A stretch of 64,000 nucleotides of DNA from Melieria omissa (taxonomy: Eukaryota; Arthropoda; Insecta; Diptera; Ulidiidae), in contig OZ020269.1 in assembly GCA_963971225.1 (NCBI GenBank), positions 22,008,921 to 22,072,920 on the forward strand, given 5' to 3'. The position numbers and the translations under genes are program-made. Position 1 is the stretch's first letter. Each line of letters opens with the position of its first letter. The notes beneath the pieces are model-generated. The model ran no database searches. It worked only from the letters and a program-made list of their open reading frames with translations, and was not told where the DNA came from. Shown here in pieces: positions 23,900-35,565 of this stretch.

Positions 23900-24811
23900 A
23901 AAAGTTAAGCGTTGTGATTAACTAAAAACTGAGATCTTAAAAATACTAAGGCATTAAGGGGGGAAGTATGAAAATAAATTTCAAAAAATCGATTTTTTTT
24001 TTATTATCTTAATCGACAGGTATAAGCATTGAGAAATCAGTCAAAAAATTTCAAAAGCCTATTGTCAAAATTGTGGAAGTTGTGCCATTTGATATTGGTT
24101 GGCGCCGAAGCGGCTGAGCGCGACTGGCGGCAAGACGCAAACTTTAAACGGCGTTTTCTCAAAACCATGTTTTTCAAATTGGCGTGCATGATTACAAAAA
24201 AAGTTGTTGGCCGATTTCCTTCATCCAGCCCTTATTTTAAAGAGCATAAAACTGCACAGGATAGACTACAGGCGTAAAAAAAAAAATTATTTTTTGACCA
24301 TTTTTGACTCGAAAATTATTGCAAAAAAAGCCGTTTTTTCTTTGCAACACTGATTTTTATAGTTAATATTCGAATTTCGCAAAGATTGTAGTCTATCCGA
24401 TAAAAAAAACCCTCTCGAGTAAAAAAATGTTTGGTTTTATGATTTCAGATGAAAATTGCGGCCAGAATCGTGTACGGCAACTTCAATGTCAGCGGCAACA
24501 CGTCTTACGGGATCGACCATAAGTCATTCAATTTTTTTTTTTTTCATAATGTAAAAAATGTTTTTTTTTCCTTAAACATTGCTCTAAATATAAACGATAT
24601 CAATTTTTATGTGCGCCATTTTATTTCTCCACAAATTGAATCGCAAAAAAGGACTTTTTTTTCGGCTCCGAGAGGTACTTCCCCCCTTAAATGTTTTGCC
24701 CTCTAATCTAGAGCGAAATTTATTGCAAATAAACCCTGCTGAGAGAAAACATCTTTCAGATTCAACACTTGCTGGTTGAATGCTTAGTAAATAATTATAA
24801 GCCTTTTGCAA
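23900..24811 (-). pseudogene. hAT transposase C-terminal (hATC) fragment, split by a TTAA element
   Basis: Reading the minus strand from 24811 gives AYNYLLSIQPASVESERCFL, then SAGFICNKFRSRLEGKT. This is the hallmark of the hAT C-terminal dimerisation domain, with the S.ER.FS-like core. The frame is broken at 24690 by the TTAA element. It resumes below 23957 with NALVFLRSQFL, the usual end of the domain, and reaches a stop shortly after. The DDE catalytic core and BED finger are absent. The protein is dead, but the domain text is well preserved, which suggests a moderate age. Confidence 0.85.
23958..24686. mobile_element. 729-bp TTAA-target element with G-run ends, copy 1
   Basis: TTAA flanks it at 23954-23957 and 24687-24690, and the inverted ends GGGGGGAAGTA and TACTTCCCCCC match over 11 bp. 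It interrupts the hAT C-terminal domain. The interior shares order and wording with 48865-49593, for example AAACGGCGTTTTCTCAAAAC and TTTCAGAT followed by an AGAATC motif. Both are exactly 729 bp. It is non-coding. Confidence 0.85.
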
Positions 24812-25033
24812 AAGACGCCCTCTATCCCCTCCCTCCTCCTTCAGATAAGGAATCGGGTTTTTGTGCTTTTAAATTTATTTCATTTGAACTTTGAAGCATC
24901 TTTTGCAATCCCGAAAATCCCGGGATTAAAAGATTTGAATCCCGGGATTTTCGGGACTGGAAAAAGTCCGGGATCCCGGGATCCCGGGATCCCGGGATCC
25001 CGGGATCCCGGGATTGCGATGCCTAATTTCAAC

Positions 25034-25200
25034 CCATATTTTTTCTTTTAGACCTGAATTGTAAAAAATGTCTTCTTCTCAAATGTTCGTTGTCTAAAAA
25101 GAACCTACAGCATAAATTTCATGTTTATAGTTCCAGTGGTTTGTGTTTGGCAATGATAAATCAGTCAGTCAGTGGGGAAAAACAATTAAATCGATACCAT
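25034..25200. repeat. Continuation of the tandem-array family after the hAT
   Basis: The sequence TTCATGTTTATAGTTCCAGTGG..GATAAATCAGTCAGTCAGTG matches the end of the array at 37685-37745 (AGCGGTTTGGGCTGGGCGAT..ATGAATCAGTCAGTCAGG). This indicates that the hAT landed within this repeat. Confidence 0.6.
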
Positions 25201-25898
25201 TCTTGCACTATTAATCCTCATAACTGTGGCACAATGTACAACAATTTCTATTTGCGAATACGAATATTTATAACCGGCTTTGACCGCATACAACTTAATG
25301 CTGCTTTAAGTTATCCTAAAGTAAAAATCAAACGACTGCAAAGTGAAGAACGCTGAAACTAATCTCAGCTAAGACCAAACATTTAGGGTGACTTTTCATT
25401 CACATTTTGCCTGCATTGAATAATAGTAAAAGTTCTCTTTTACCAGATTACCTACTAAAAAAAACCATGCGTATGATTAACTTTTTTTCCAACTTGCTTC
25501 AAATTCAATTTCATCAATTGCCCAAATACAAATCCAATTCCCCTTAACAAAGTCATTTTACTGTAAGGTGCACTAAAAGTCCAACTAAATTTGTTCATCG
25601 CTCGCTTTCAATCCCAATTGGAAGTGTGCGTGAATCACCTAAGCACCTTCATTATTTATTGATGGGCAGCAATGGTCGACCGCAGTGAGCTTTGTCTGCG
25701 CAAATTGTTGAAATTATCCCAATTATGTTCATTTGAAAAATGCAAAAAATCAATAAAACTGAATGTAAAAAACATAAAAAGGGGCCAACACATTTTAAGC
25801 TCATATCAACACTGAGCCACGCACACATGTCCGCTTCACGCTCTGTCGCTGTGTGTGGGTATCTGTCGTCGCGTTTTTTCTCGGCCGGCCGCACTTAC
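25201..25898. other. Intron sequence, no gene seen
   Basis: This is the proximal intron downstream of the loop-3 exon. It is mostly A/T-rich, and I see nothing beyond the splice donor at its right edge. Confidence 0.5.
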
Positions 25899-26117
25899 CT
25901 CTTCCGGATTGGTGAACATTGTGGTCGCCTCGACGCCGGCACGACTTTTACTATCCACATTACTGCTGCTGAATTCGGTGTCCTCCACCGTATTAACGGT
26001 ATTTGTGGAATTACCCTCGACCAGGCCCAACGTGGTGCCGGCGCTGCTGTGCTGCGCCGAAAACTTGCCAATTCGTAACCTGAGACGTTTGCGTTTCTTC
26101 TGCGCCGTCAAGTCGGG
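25899..26117 (-). CDS. 5-HT1A: 5-HT1A receptor exon: central part of intracellular loop 3
   Basis: This 219-bp exon encodes 73 codons with phase 0 on both sides. It starts PDLTAQKKRKRLRLRIGKF and ends TMFTNPEE. The boundaries are acceptor CTTTACAG|CCC and donor GAAGAG|GTAAGT. The exon lies wholly in the long third cytoplasmic loop. It has a basic first third and then an acidic and Ser/Thr-rich stretch containing NTVNTVEDTEFSSSNVDSK, a segment I recognise as conserved in fly 5-HT1A loops, so it is likely a site of phosphorylation or partner binding. It is an island exon, 26.5 kb from the upstream exon and 20.8 kb from the downstream one. Both splice sites and the reading frame fit the neighbouring exons, which argues strongly against a chance open frame. 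No transmembrane segment is expected or seen. Confidence 0.9.
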
Positions 26118-27420
26118 CTGTAAAGATGCAACAACAACAACAACAACAATATAGCAAATAAACACATAAACATAAGCGACACAACAACCTTCGAAAAAAA
26201 GTAAAATGAGTGTTGGGACTGAATGCCCAAAATGGCAAAATCACCCAACGTGGCAGCAAATTGATAATTTCTCAGGTTGCTGTTGTTGTTTAGTATGCAA
26301 ACACACACACAGACACACAGTCGATTCGTGTGGCGTAACCCATTTAAGTTGCCCCAAGCGGCAGGCAGAAAACCCCAGGAACGCTTAGCTTCGACCGTAA
26401 ACAAAAAGGCTGGGTTGTCATTGTTGTTGTTGTGCTAGCGGCTGCTGCTTAAAAATTTAAATTGGTTTCGAGTTGCCCTGTTTATGGTTAAATAATCCGC
26501 AAATTTGTAGGAAAATTTGTAGGAAAATGAAATTTCTCAGTTTCCAATAGGTTTTTTTTTTTGTTGTTCGGCATTAGCAACACGGCGACAGTGACAGCGA
26601 CAGTGACGGCGACAATAAGCATGTAAGCGTGCGTGCGTGTGTGTGTGTGCGGAGCTTTCAATCTTTGCATTGGTGTCTTGTGAACCGCGTCACCATCGAA
26701 ATAATTGGAAAATACTGAGTTTGTGTATATTTGGTATTTGTTGTAAATTTCCTCGATCCGTCGGCTACATCTGCTCAAACTGCTCGCAATGCCCGGGCAG
26801 CGAGCTTTAATCCTTCGAAGGCGCACTGGGCGCAGTTGTTCTCGCCGCACATCTTATTTGCGGTTAACCTTTGCACCGCCCCCCCGCCCCTCTGCCGCTG
26901 CCATTTCACATTGGCCCCGGGCAATGCTTTCAAATTGAAGTAATTGAGAGGTCAATCCGTTTCGGTGACCCTTTTCGATAGTTGGTCGCTATTTCCGTTG
27001 GTCGTTGGTCGGTTGGGTTTGATTTGAGCATTTCGGTTGGTTCGGCTGCGGTCTTGGCGAGTGTCTCAGTGCCTTTCGGCAAGCTTTAAGTGAATGAAAT
27101 TATGGTTATTTCGATATCGGTGCGAATGTGTTAGAGAAACACTGCCAAAACGTTGCATTGTGAAAGTGTTTATGTCTTTGCACGGGATGAGTTTACCGCT
27201 GTGATTCCGGTGGCTACATTTTAAACTTATTCTAATGTGCAATTTGTAATGTTATTCATATGAAATGATCATTGAAAATCATTTGAATGAGACTTAAATG
27301 GGATGAGAAATAACAACATTTGTTTTATTCTGAACTGATACACTTGGAATAATAACATTTGAGTATTTTCTGGTTTGAGTTTCTTGGTATGATTTGGTCT
27401 TGAAAATAATTCAAAAATAA
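26118..27420. other. Intron sequence upstream of the loop-3 exon, no gene seen
   Basis: A CAA run (26128-26151) lies just upstream of the acceptor. CA/GT runs are at about 26300 and 26630-26650. A G+C-rich patch at 26740-27080 has open frames on both strands but no recognisable protein. Confidence 0.5.
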
Positions 27421-27940
27421 CACTGTGCAAGTCGAAAATTCAGTCATGGGGGGATCTACAGAATACTTTTCTATAGGTATACTGAGTTGGGAGCCACCAG
27501 CCGTTTGGCTGGATTGGCTCTAGTTTAAGAGAAATCCGACTTTGAAGTTTGCTCATTTTAGTCGAGTTCGTCGCTTAAGTCTTCGAACGTTTAAATGTTA
27601 ATAGGTTCCAAATCGTTCCGAATATCGTTAAGTTTGTAGATATTTTAACGACCAACAAATTTGCTCAAGACAAAAATCCATACAAAATACATTCGACAAA
27701 AATGTCCCAAAAACCCCACTTTCGTCGAGGCATGAAAACAGTATAGCTAACCTTCGTGAAAAAAATAAATGAGTGTGTTTTATATAGAGGCATCTAACAA
27801 ACTAAAAATTTTGCCTGGGAAACGCCCATAAAAGGCGTGGCTCGGCGTCAAAGTTCAATGTTTTTATCCAAAAAACTCAATTAATCTCCAACTGATTTAC
27901 ACGATATGGGTATCAAACGAAAGGTATTTTTCATACCTTT
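27421..27940. mobile_element. 650-bp inverted-repeat element, copy 2 (right end missing)
   Basis: It is collinear with 21194-21760 from CACTGTGCAAGTCGAAAATT through CGATATGGGTATCAAACGAA, with internal small deletions. It ends at AGGTATTTTTCATACC without the right terminal repeat. Confidence 0.8.
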
Positions 27941-29740
27941 CTTTTAATGTGCAACATTAGATGAGTAAGATGTACTAACAAAAAGTTTTAAGCGAAAAAG
28001 AAATTTTTTTTTTATAAAAAATTTTTTAAAATTTTTTTTTCTCGAAAAAATTTATTACTAAGGTACAGGGTTTTCCAACAACTTTTGTGTTTTCTGAATA
28101 TATTTTTAACATTTTTTTCCAACTTGACTCTCTTGACTTGAATATGAAATGTTTTAGAATTTCAATTTTAATCTTACAAGGACAGAGTAATTTTCTTATC
28201 CTCATTTCTATAATCACTCACGTGTGCGCTATTCTACAACAACAACAACATCTAGCTTCGCTTTGATGCCAAAGTTAAAACATTTTTAACGCAAACTGAA
28301 ATTTTTTTTTAACATATCAACAGTGACAAGTAAACAACAAATAATCAGCAGTAACCACAACAACCAGAACAACGCAAATAAAAATTCGTCTTTGCCGCGA
28401 TGAAAAAACTGGCAACGCTGTAATTGTGTGCGACTGAGCGATAAGGAGCGCAAATGTCAAACACCAACCGCAGCAACGGAAGCTGCGTGCAATGAAGCGC
28501 TGAGCAAAAGGTGTTTATGTGTCTATATGTGTATGAGTGTATGCAAAAACAACAATAACAACAACACATGGCCATAAAACCCGCATGTTAATCTCAAAAG
28601 TTAAGTTACTGTTGTCGTTGTTGCTGTGTTGATGAACGCCGTTTCCGCACGCCCAGCAGATTTTGGTTTCCTTGTCGGCGCATGCAGCGCTGCTGCCTTC
28701 CTTCGTCCTTCCGTCGCTGTGCCAGTTCCTTTTTGCTTTGAAAAAGTGTTTCGAGATGATGTGTCAAAACCACAAAAATGTTAAAATGACAGCGCAGGAG
28801 AAGTTTTCAGTTGAATATTGTCTCGCTGTCCGTTTGTTCGTTCGTTTGGCGGTCTGTCTGTGCGTGCGTTGCGGTGTGAGTGTGTGAGTGTGTTGACAGT
28901 GTCGACTGTGTGCTAATTAAATTATCACAACGCCAGAGCAAACGCAAAAAAAAAATGAGAAAAATGTGAAGCACTGTGAAGTGGCGCTGACTGCGGCAGC
29001 TGCGTCTTTCAGTCGGCGCGACTGCCGGAAGCCTTTCTGCAGATGGATCGCTACAAGGCGGCGTTAGCAGGAGGCGGCTGCCGCAAACAGAGACCAACAC
29101 ACACACACACATACTAATACATACGACATGACATTATCAGCGGCGAGGCAGCGAAAAGCAGCAACATGAACGCACTTGAAGCGCCTTTCGGCGTCGCGGG
29201 CAGGCGCCGAGTATGCACTAATTTATGCATGGGATGGGCTGAATGAATGGCTGGCAGCGCACATAGATGGATGGCCGAATGAATTGCGCGCTGTTGGTTG
29301 CCAGCAGTTGGTTGCTGGCATTTGGCAGTTGACGGTTAGCGGTTGTCGTTTGTCTTTGGCAGCGTAACAAGGCGTGGCTGGTGTGGTGTGCATTTGAGCA
29401 AAATTTGAATTTGCAAATAGAAAATGACACAACAAAACCAACAACACACATAAATATCGCATCAAACAGCAGCCAACAAACACACATGTGCAAGGAAAGA
29501 AAAAAAAGGCGTGCAATCAATATTTGCAATTTTTTCTTAAAAAACAATGCTGACAATGTTATGCGTATGGCAGTGATTTGTTGTTGTTGTTTGAATTATG
29601 ACATTTCAATTTATTGCAAAGCTGTTCTTATTCTATATTGAAATTCTTAAGAAATCAAGATTTTCGCAATTTGTTCATGAAATTGGCTTTTGAGTTGGAA
29701 ATGAGCAGAAGCTGCAATGGATTTGACAGTTGGACTGGGT
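27941..29740. other. Intron sequence with CAA and CA runs, no gene seen
   Basis: This stretch is ordinary intron DNA. A CAACAA run is at 28236-28248, short GT/CA runs are near 28870-28890 and 29098-29110, and G+C-richer patches lie at 28990-29380. Open frames here overlap on both strands and match nothing I know. Confidence 0.5.
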
Positions 29741-29741
29741 T

Positions 29742-29840
29742 AGCAGAAAATGGTAAACCACAGAGAGGAAAATTACTTATGAAACAACTTCTAATTCGCT
29801 GTTTTGCATTGGCATTAGAGTATAGATCCCTTTTGTTTAG
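29742..29840 (+). mobile_element. Decayed SINE body fragment
   Basis: AGCAGAAAATGGTAAACCAC..GGAAAATTACTTATGAAACAAC..ATTCGCTGTTTTGCATTGGCAT follows the same order as the SINE body at 7597-7685 (CAGCAGGAAATGGCAAACC..AAAATTGCCTATGAAAAAGC..ACGCTGTTCGGAATCGGCAT). The tRNA-like head and tail are not recognisable. Confidence 0.5.
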
Positions 29841-30034
29841 TTACAAATTTCGTAAGGACAACTCAGTTGGTTGTGAGCATCCTTAGTGTTGGTATTGCGT
29901 TGTCGAGTCAGTTAGGTTATTGGTACATTTGTTGCTTCTGTTGAGTAGAAAGTTTAGGCATTGGAAACACAACAGACCATTGTCAGCGCTAACACATCAT
30001 TCGCAAAGTCCGACAAAGCACTTTGATATGTGGT

Positions 30035-30245
30035 TGTTTTCTTTTCTTGATGGTGAAACTGAGGACGTATGCGGGTTTAAGGAAGCCATGAGTAACTTTA
30101 GTAATAAAGTGTAAGATTTTCAGATTTTAAAGAATAAACACTAAGTAGACTAAGCATTCAGATACTTGGCTGTTCATTCTGTTTGATGGCTCAACCCTAT
30201 GCTGCTTTAAAGAAATCATCAGCAACTTTTAATGAAGTGTAAAAG
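30035..30245. repeat. Two diverged direct repeats, about 140 bp apart
   Basis: GATGGTGAAACTGAGGACGT..TTTAAGGAAGCCATGAGTAAC..AAGTGTAAGA resembles GATGGCTCAACCCTATGCTG..TTTAAAGAAATCATCAGCAAC..AAGTGTAAAA. Confidence 0.45.
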
Positions 30246-30289
30246 CAACAGAAATAACAGTACAGGGTGCATAAACAAGCCACAGATTA

Positions 30290-31045
30290 TGTCGGATGCC
30301 AACTGGCAAGCACACCAGTTCCCATTTCAGACCACATACTATTACGTGGTTCACAGACGGCTCCAAAACGCACGAGGGAACCGGGGCGAGGGTATTTGGA
30401 CTTCGCTTCAAGCACTATGAGCTCATGGGGAATACACCCAGCATATTTCAAGCAGAGTTATATGCCATCAGGCTCTGTGTGCAGATTAAGACATAGTCAT
30501 TTGTTCTGCTAGTCAAGCAGTCTAAGCACTAATTAGTATGAGATTACCTCAGGGTTGGTGCTGGAATGCAAACATATAACCAGGTTAAAATCCTCTGGGT
30601 TCCAGGACACAGAGGAATAGAGGGGAATGAGGCTGTCAGTCAGCCTTGCTAGAACTGGGGCTGCTACGATCCCCTTAGATTAGATTTGGGATTCGGACAA
30701 CACCTGTCCGAGACACTGCGTCCAAGTAATGAACTATTGTGTCATGTCCCTCCACGTTACTGGAGGAGTTCGTGTCCTCCAATGTTATCTAAGAATTCCT
30801 TTAGTTTCCTTAGATTAATTTCAGACAAATCTCTCATTTGTATCTTCCCTAATATCCCCTTGCACCAGAACCTTTCATCGGGCTGGGCAAAAGCACTCTA
30901 GCAGAGTCACTAAGACTTGAGGAAAGAACCAGTAAGTCAGAACACTGGTCAAATGCCACAGGTCTTTGGCAATCGCAAATCTTTGGCAAATCTTCATTAG
31001 AGGTTATAACTCCAGATGTAGTGAAGAATGATATATGGATATGGA
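30290..31045 (+). pseudogene. I-like LINE fragment: RNase H domain relic
   Basis: Fragments in shifting frames read TITWFTDGSKTHEGTGARVF (first RNase H Asp), then MGNTPSIFQAELYAIRLCVQ (Glu), a decayed third-Asp region, and KILWVPGHRGIEGNE near 30590. A C-terminal remnant with ESLRLEERTSKSEHWSNATGL follows near 30900-31000. RNase H after the reverse transcriptase is typical of I-clade LINEs. Many stops and frameshifts mark it as old. It is related in type to the better preserved copy at 46270-47400. Confidence 0.75.
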
Positions 31046-31079
31046 TATATTAAAATAACATTTTGTCTCACTGATTTCT

Positions 31080-31155
31080 CAATCATTAAATTTGATTGGA
31101 TTTAATTTGATTTGATTTGATTTGAATCGATTTGATTTGATTTGATTTAATTTTA
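31080..31155. repeat. TTTGA pentanucleotide run
   Basis: This is an imperfect (TTTGA)n run of about 75 bp. Confidence 0.8.
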
Positions 31156-31484
31156 TTTCCAAAATTCAAATTGGTGTTAAATAAATAACAAAAACCATTT
31201 CATTTTGTATTTTATTTTTATACAATTTTCATTGCAGCTTGAAAAAGTTGATACAATTTTATTTTGAAGAAACATTTTAATCGACTTTTTTGTAGTTAAA
31301 TTTTGTGCCGAATAGAAAAAAATTTGTGGAAAAGGTCTTAAACAAATATTTGCTAAAGATGTTTCCAATGTTAGTTTGAAAAGGAAATAGCTCCAAATGA
31401 TAGATGAGTCATAGACAGCATCTACGATTATGTAGACGTAGATTGAGACACATGAAAGATACAGTAATGTCAGTAAAGTTAGGT

Positions 31485-31672
31485 TAGGTGTTCGATTCAG
31501 TAGCTGGAGGTCGATGACGAAGAGGGAAGCCGTGTCTCCGGTGAAAGGATCAAGTTGAGGAGGCCTTATCAACTCTTGGTGTGACCAACTGGAAAAGACG
31601 CGCACAGAATTTTGAAACTCTACTGTAGAACAGAGAAGGGTTGCTATGCTGAGTTAAATAATTAAGTAGGTT
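31485..31672 (+). mobile_element. RTE-like LINE 3' fragment B
   Basis: It matches the tail at 62790-62985: GGAGGTCGATGACGAAGAGG, GTGTCTCCGGTGAAAGGATC, TCTTGGTGTGACCAACTGG. It then decays and ends in a TAAATAATTAAGTAGG-like remnant of the TAAG tail. Confidence 0.75.
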
Positions 31673-32003
31673 AGACATAGTTGCGAATTGAGCTTAATGC
31701 CTTTAAATAAATTTAGAAATTTTGTTTAAATAAGCAATAAGTTTTTACTGTAAGGAACCTGTGTCTTAAGTACAGTGGATTGAGTTGTCAGCACTTTTAA
31801 AAATTTCAAAAATTCAGCAAAAAACTAATGTCAAGTCTGGTACATAAGTATTGATCCCGCTTTGTGTTTGAAGTCTTCTTTTTCTATCTTTTTTTAGGTT
31901 TTAACTATTCGTAGAGGATTTTGGTACCAAACAAACTTTTGAAGAATTCAATTAATTGAAGACTTTAGATTATTTTAAACACTTTCGATAACTTGACAAG
32001 GTC

Positions 32004-32439
32004 CTGACAACGGATTCTGGTAGAGGGGACAAAAAAAAAATATACGTGTATCGGCGTTTTGAAAGTTTACGTCTGATTTTTTTTTTAGGGTCAAAGTTTA
32101 CCTTTTCGCGCATTCTTATGGTGAATCGGCATACGAAAACCATGTAACATCACATTTTAGGTACATGATGTGTTCAGCAATTTGGTGTAAAACACTACGA
32201 GGAACATTTTTGTGGAGCATTTTAACCCTGTAGCTCCGATTTGTATGGGTCAATTTGACCCTTTTTTCTAAAATGCCAAAAATGTCCTGTAAAACAGGGA
32301 TTTTTAAGGACAAAATGTACCACAAAAATATTCGCCTTAAAATTCTTCTATAGGTCTCTGAATACATTAAAGCTCAGAAATTAACTTGAACGCCAGAATT
32401 AAGCCAGAACTGAAAATGTGTTTAAGTGTTTATTTCGTA
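32004..32439. repeat. Dispersed 420-bp repeat, copy B
   Basis: It is collinear with 10586-11005, from CTGACAACGGATTCTGG to TTTATTTCGTA, and includes the palindrome GGGTCAATTTGACCC. Confidence 0.8.
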
Positions 32440-35035
32440 GAAGAAGAAGAAGCAGAAAAATTTATATAAGGGACATTTTTAATTTGATTTTTCACTTTAA
32501 TGCAGATTAAACTTTTAAATAATTTTGGCTAAAATAAACCAGATAAAATTTTTGAATAATTTCACCGTGCGACAAAAATTAAAAATTTTGTTCACACTGG
32601 AAAAGATCCATATGGGCGTGAAACTAGAGACCAAACATAGTTGTACTGCGTACTCAGTTTTTTATTTATACATCCTTTGTCTCTTTGAAAGGACTTCAAA
32701 ATTTTTAAAGGGATACAAAATAAAAAAATATAAAAAATACTTAACCTATTTAGAATATGGCGATATGTATATCAAATGAAAGAAGAAAGGCTCAAGAATT
32801 TAAATAAAATGAATTTTTTATCTATTTGTAAAAAAAGGATATGAAAACGGTCCTTTGAAAATTTCAATCCTTTATATCCTTGAAGATTTATGTAGAATTT
32901 TCTTGAAAAGTAAGCATGTTAAAACCCAAAATCTCCTTGATCACGTGTCATCGAAGGGTTAAAGTGGCTGCCTCTGTATAAGACACACTCAGGGATCTAT
33001 ATGGGGCTTCATTGTAATATCACAAATTCCACCTGTTCGAAATGTGTATGCAACAATGTTTTGTTAACAAATTTCAAATTTGAAAAACTCAATTCAAATC
33101 ATTATTACAGCCACAACTATATGGTTGTTGTCATATGACAACACTCTAAATAATAAAAATAATAAAAATACAAAAAATTGACATAATCACACAGAAGCCT
33201 CAATCGTTTAACTTTTGGCCAAGGTCCGAGTTTGATTTGAATAGCAAACAGCGCTAAAGTATGCAACTTCTTAAACACACTTTAAAGGCCTGTCAATCAA
33301 TGTAGCATACTTTTAGGCTGATTTGCCATTTAACAATGCGCTAAATTACGTGCCAGTGTCACAACTTGTTATCATAACAATCAACTTAGGATATTTTTGT
33401 TTTTTAACAATTTCGCTTGCTGCAGCCGGAAAGTAAAGAAACACACGTAAGCTGTGCTTACCGAATCAGGCAGTCGTGCTGTGTCTGTATTGCTGCCTAT
33501 TTATGCAGATAATCGTTGCCGGTGCGCCGTTGGCTGCTGACTGCTTATCGCCTGCGCGTTTTTACTTAAATTTACATACATTGCCATAAGTTTAAGCTGT
33601 CATGATTCTTGCCATTTTCACCTACTTTCCTTGCAATTTCCGCCCTTTAATTGCTAAAAATGCTAATGTTATTTGTATTTACCGCAGCATTGTTATTGTT
33701 GCGTCTGCTATTTTCACATATGGCGCACAAACATGCGTTCGTAACATATGTGAGTGTGTGTGTGTGTGAAGCACCTTGAAGCCGTTTACGCTGTGCGGTC
33801 GTGTAGAAAATTTTCATATTGAAATTTTTCTTGGGTTGCCATTGCGGCTTTCATTTCATTTGTTTTGCGTGCACGTTCAACACATTTACATATGCAAGTG
33901 TTCATATGTGTGTGTGTATGTGTGAGTGTATGTGTGCAAATGAAGCAGTTACATTCGTATTAATTAATTCGCTCGGCAAACAGTTTCGAGTGGCGTGTCG
34001 AGTGCTCGCCAGGCACTTGGTTTGTGTTTGTGTTTTCCTTGACGCCGCTGGCTTCGCTTTTATGCATTTCTTTGCATGTCTGTTGATTCTTATTTGTTTT
34101 TTGGTTTTTGTTTTTGTTTTTTGCTTCTTGTTTGCGTGCTTGTTTACTTGTATTTCTTTGTACTCGGTTCATGATATTTGTTCCAGGGTTTTTTTGCAGC
34201 GGTGGGAAACTGTTAGCAGAAACATTTTGCAGCAAAAGTTGTGAATATTTTTTAAATGTTTTCATGCTTTTTAATTGAATTGTGTTGTCTTGTCTTCATT
34301 GAATTTGCAACTTTAAATCAACAAAGTTTTAAACATAAGCGATCAGTGTAAACTTAGTTTATTTAAATTTCCCTTGAGAATTGGCAAGAAAAAATATGTT
34401 GATGCTGTTTTGTTATTGAATGCTCAGCAATAATAAAAAGTTTTCTTAAATGCGTCAAAGTCTGCATGGCATTTTAGCATTTTAGCATTTCGGGATTTCG
34501 TTTATTTTCTTCCTGTTGTTGTATGTTAATACATGTGTTTCTTACTTAAGTGTGGCAGTTGTTTCCTGCACTTATTGCATTATTTTGTTATGTTCGCTTT
34601 GTTAATGGTTTTTTTGTTGGCAGTTCTTTTCAAGCTGTGCCAATTAAGCCAATCATAACATGTCAACAAATAAAAACAAGACAAAAACAACAAACAAACA
34701 ACAATAACAATACAGACTAACACATGCCCATACAAATATAAATACAAATACAATTACACTTGAGAAGCAACACAGACGTCAGCGGAAATTTTCTTAGCGT
34801 GTTGTGTTGCTTTTATGGCCAAACTACTTTTGGCATAATTTATGCGAAATGTCTGCACCGGAATGTGTTTCGGTGTGTGTACGAATATGTGTGAGCAAAC
34901 TTGAGATGCAAGTTTTTCGAGAACAGGAAAAATTTGGATCGCATCGAAACTAATTAGAACTTTTGTGATTGTGATTGTGATTATCATATGAACTCTCTTT
35001 AAATTGTATTCAATTAGAAATAATTACAGAAGGAT
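32440..35035. other. Intron sequence, no gene seen
   Basis: The region is A/T-rich to 33300, then more complex. GT runs are at about 33748-33768 and 33906-33936, and TTTGTTTTT-type runs at about 34088-34125. The largest open frame (33819-34244) is Cys/Phe-rich low complexity and is not supported as a gene. Confidence 0.5.
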
Positions 35036-35037
35036 TA

Positions 35038-35565
35038 AGTTAGGTTAGGTAAGGAAGGGTGTGTGCGGCATAGATTGTGCTTCCACTTGGAGGCTAAAAG
35101 AACCCAATGAAATAAGTCTTATTGTTGTCTTTTGGAGCTAACAAACAGCCCCAATTTGGGATAGATAAACCCATTCGATCTTTTATGAAAGGAGAACATA
35201 TCCAAAGGCCAAACGGATCCATTTTTAAGACCTTATTGTTGTCTTTTAAAGCTAACGAACAGCCTCATTCTGAGATGGATTCGTTTGACCAGCAGACCCA
35301 GAGGCCAAAGTGACCCATTGTTAGTGTCTTCTTGTCGTCTTTTGGAACTAGCCAACAGCCTCAATCTGAGTCCAACCAGTTCGATCACTAAATAAACAAG
35401 AACAGATTTAGAATTTAGACTTTTCCAGAGTACGGAGTACAGAAAGACTTTTGTCGTTTATATCTCTTCTTTATTTCCACAGCTTCTACAGACAATACTG
35501 GATAAGAGATGCCATTTGATGACCAAAGACCCAATAGCCCAGTGTACGGTGATGACTTCAACGAG
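35038..35565 (-). pseudogene. I-like LINE 3' end with internal tandem repeats
   Basis: Minus-strand text at 35470-35565 reads LVEVITVHWAIG and IVCRSCG, matching the LINE C-terminal Cys-rich region seen at 55620-55680 and 47160-47210. The downstream (lower-coordinate) part is 3' UTR. It has three tandem units beginning CTTATTGTTGTCTTTTGGAG at about 35118, 35231 and 35330, and ends with ACCTAACCTAACTT at 35038-35052. It is heavily decayed. Confidence 0.6.

Larger units (their letters stand above)
22326..25025 (-). mobile_element. hAT transposon relic carrying two nested insertions
   Basis: The ends TAGGGATCGCAAT and ATTGCGATGCCTA (one mismatch) are flanked by a perfect 8-bp duplication ATTTCAAC at 22318-22325 and 25026-25033, diagnostic of hAT. 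Subterminal palindromes AATCCCGGGATCCCGGGATT are clustered at both ends (22355-22420 and 24908-25015), likely old transposase-binding repeats. A minus-strand hATC dimerisation segment lies at 23900-24811. Taking out the insertions at 22838-23819 and 23958-24686 leaves about 990 bp, so the host element was already internally deleted. Confidence 0.92.

Noticed and set aside
33819..34244. 141-codon Cys/Phe-rich frame
   Set aside because: Low-complexity GT/TTTGT intron sequence without domain or splice evidence.
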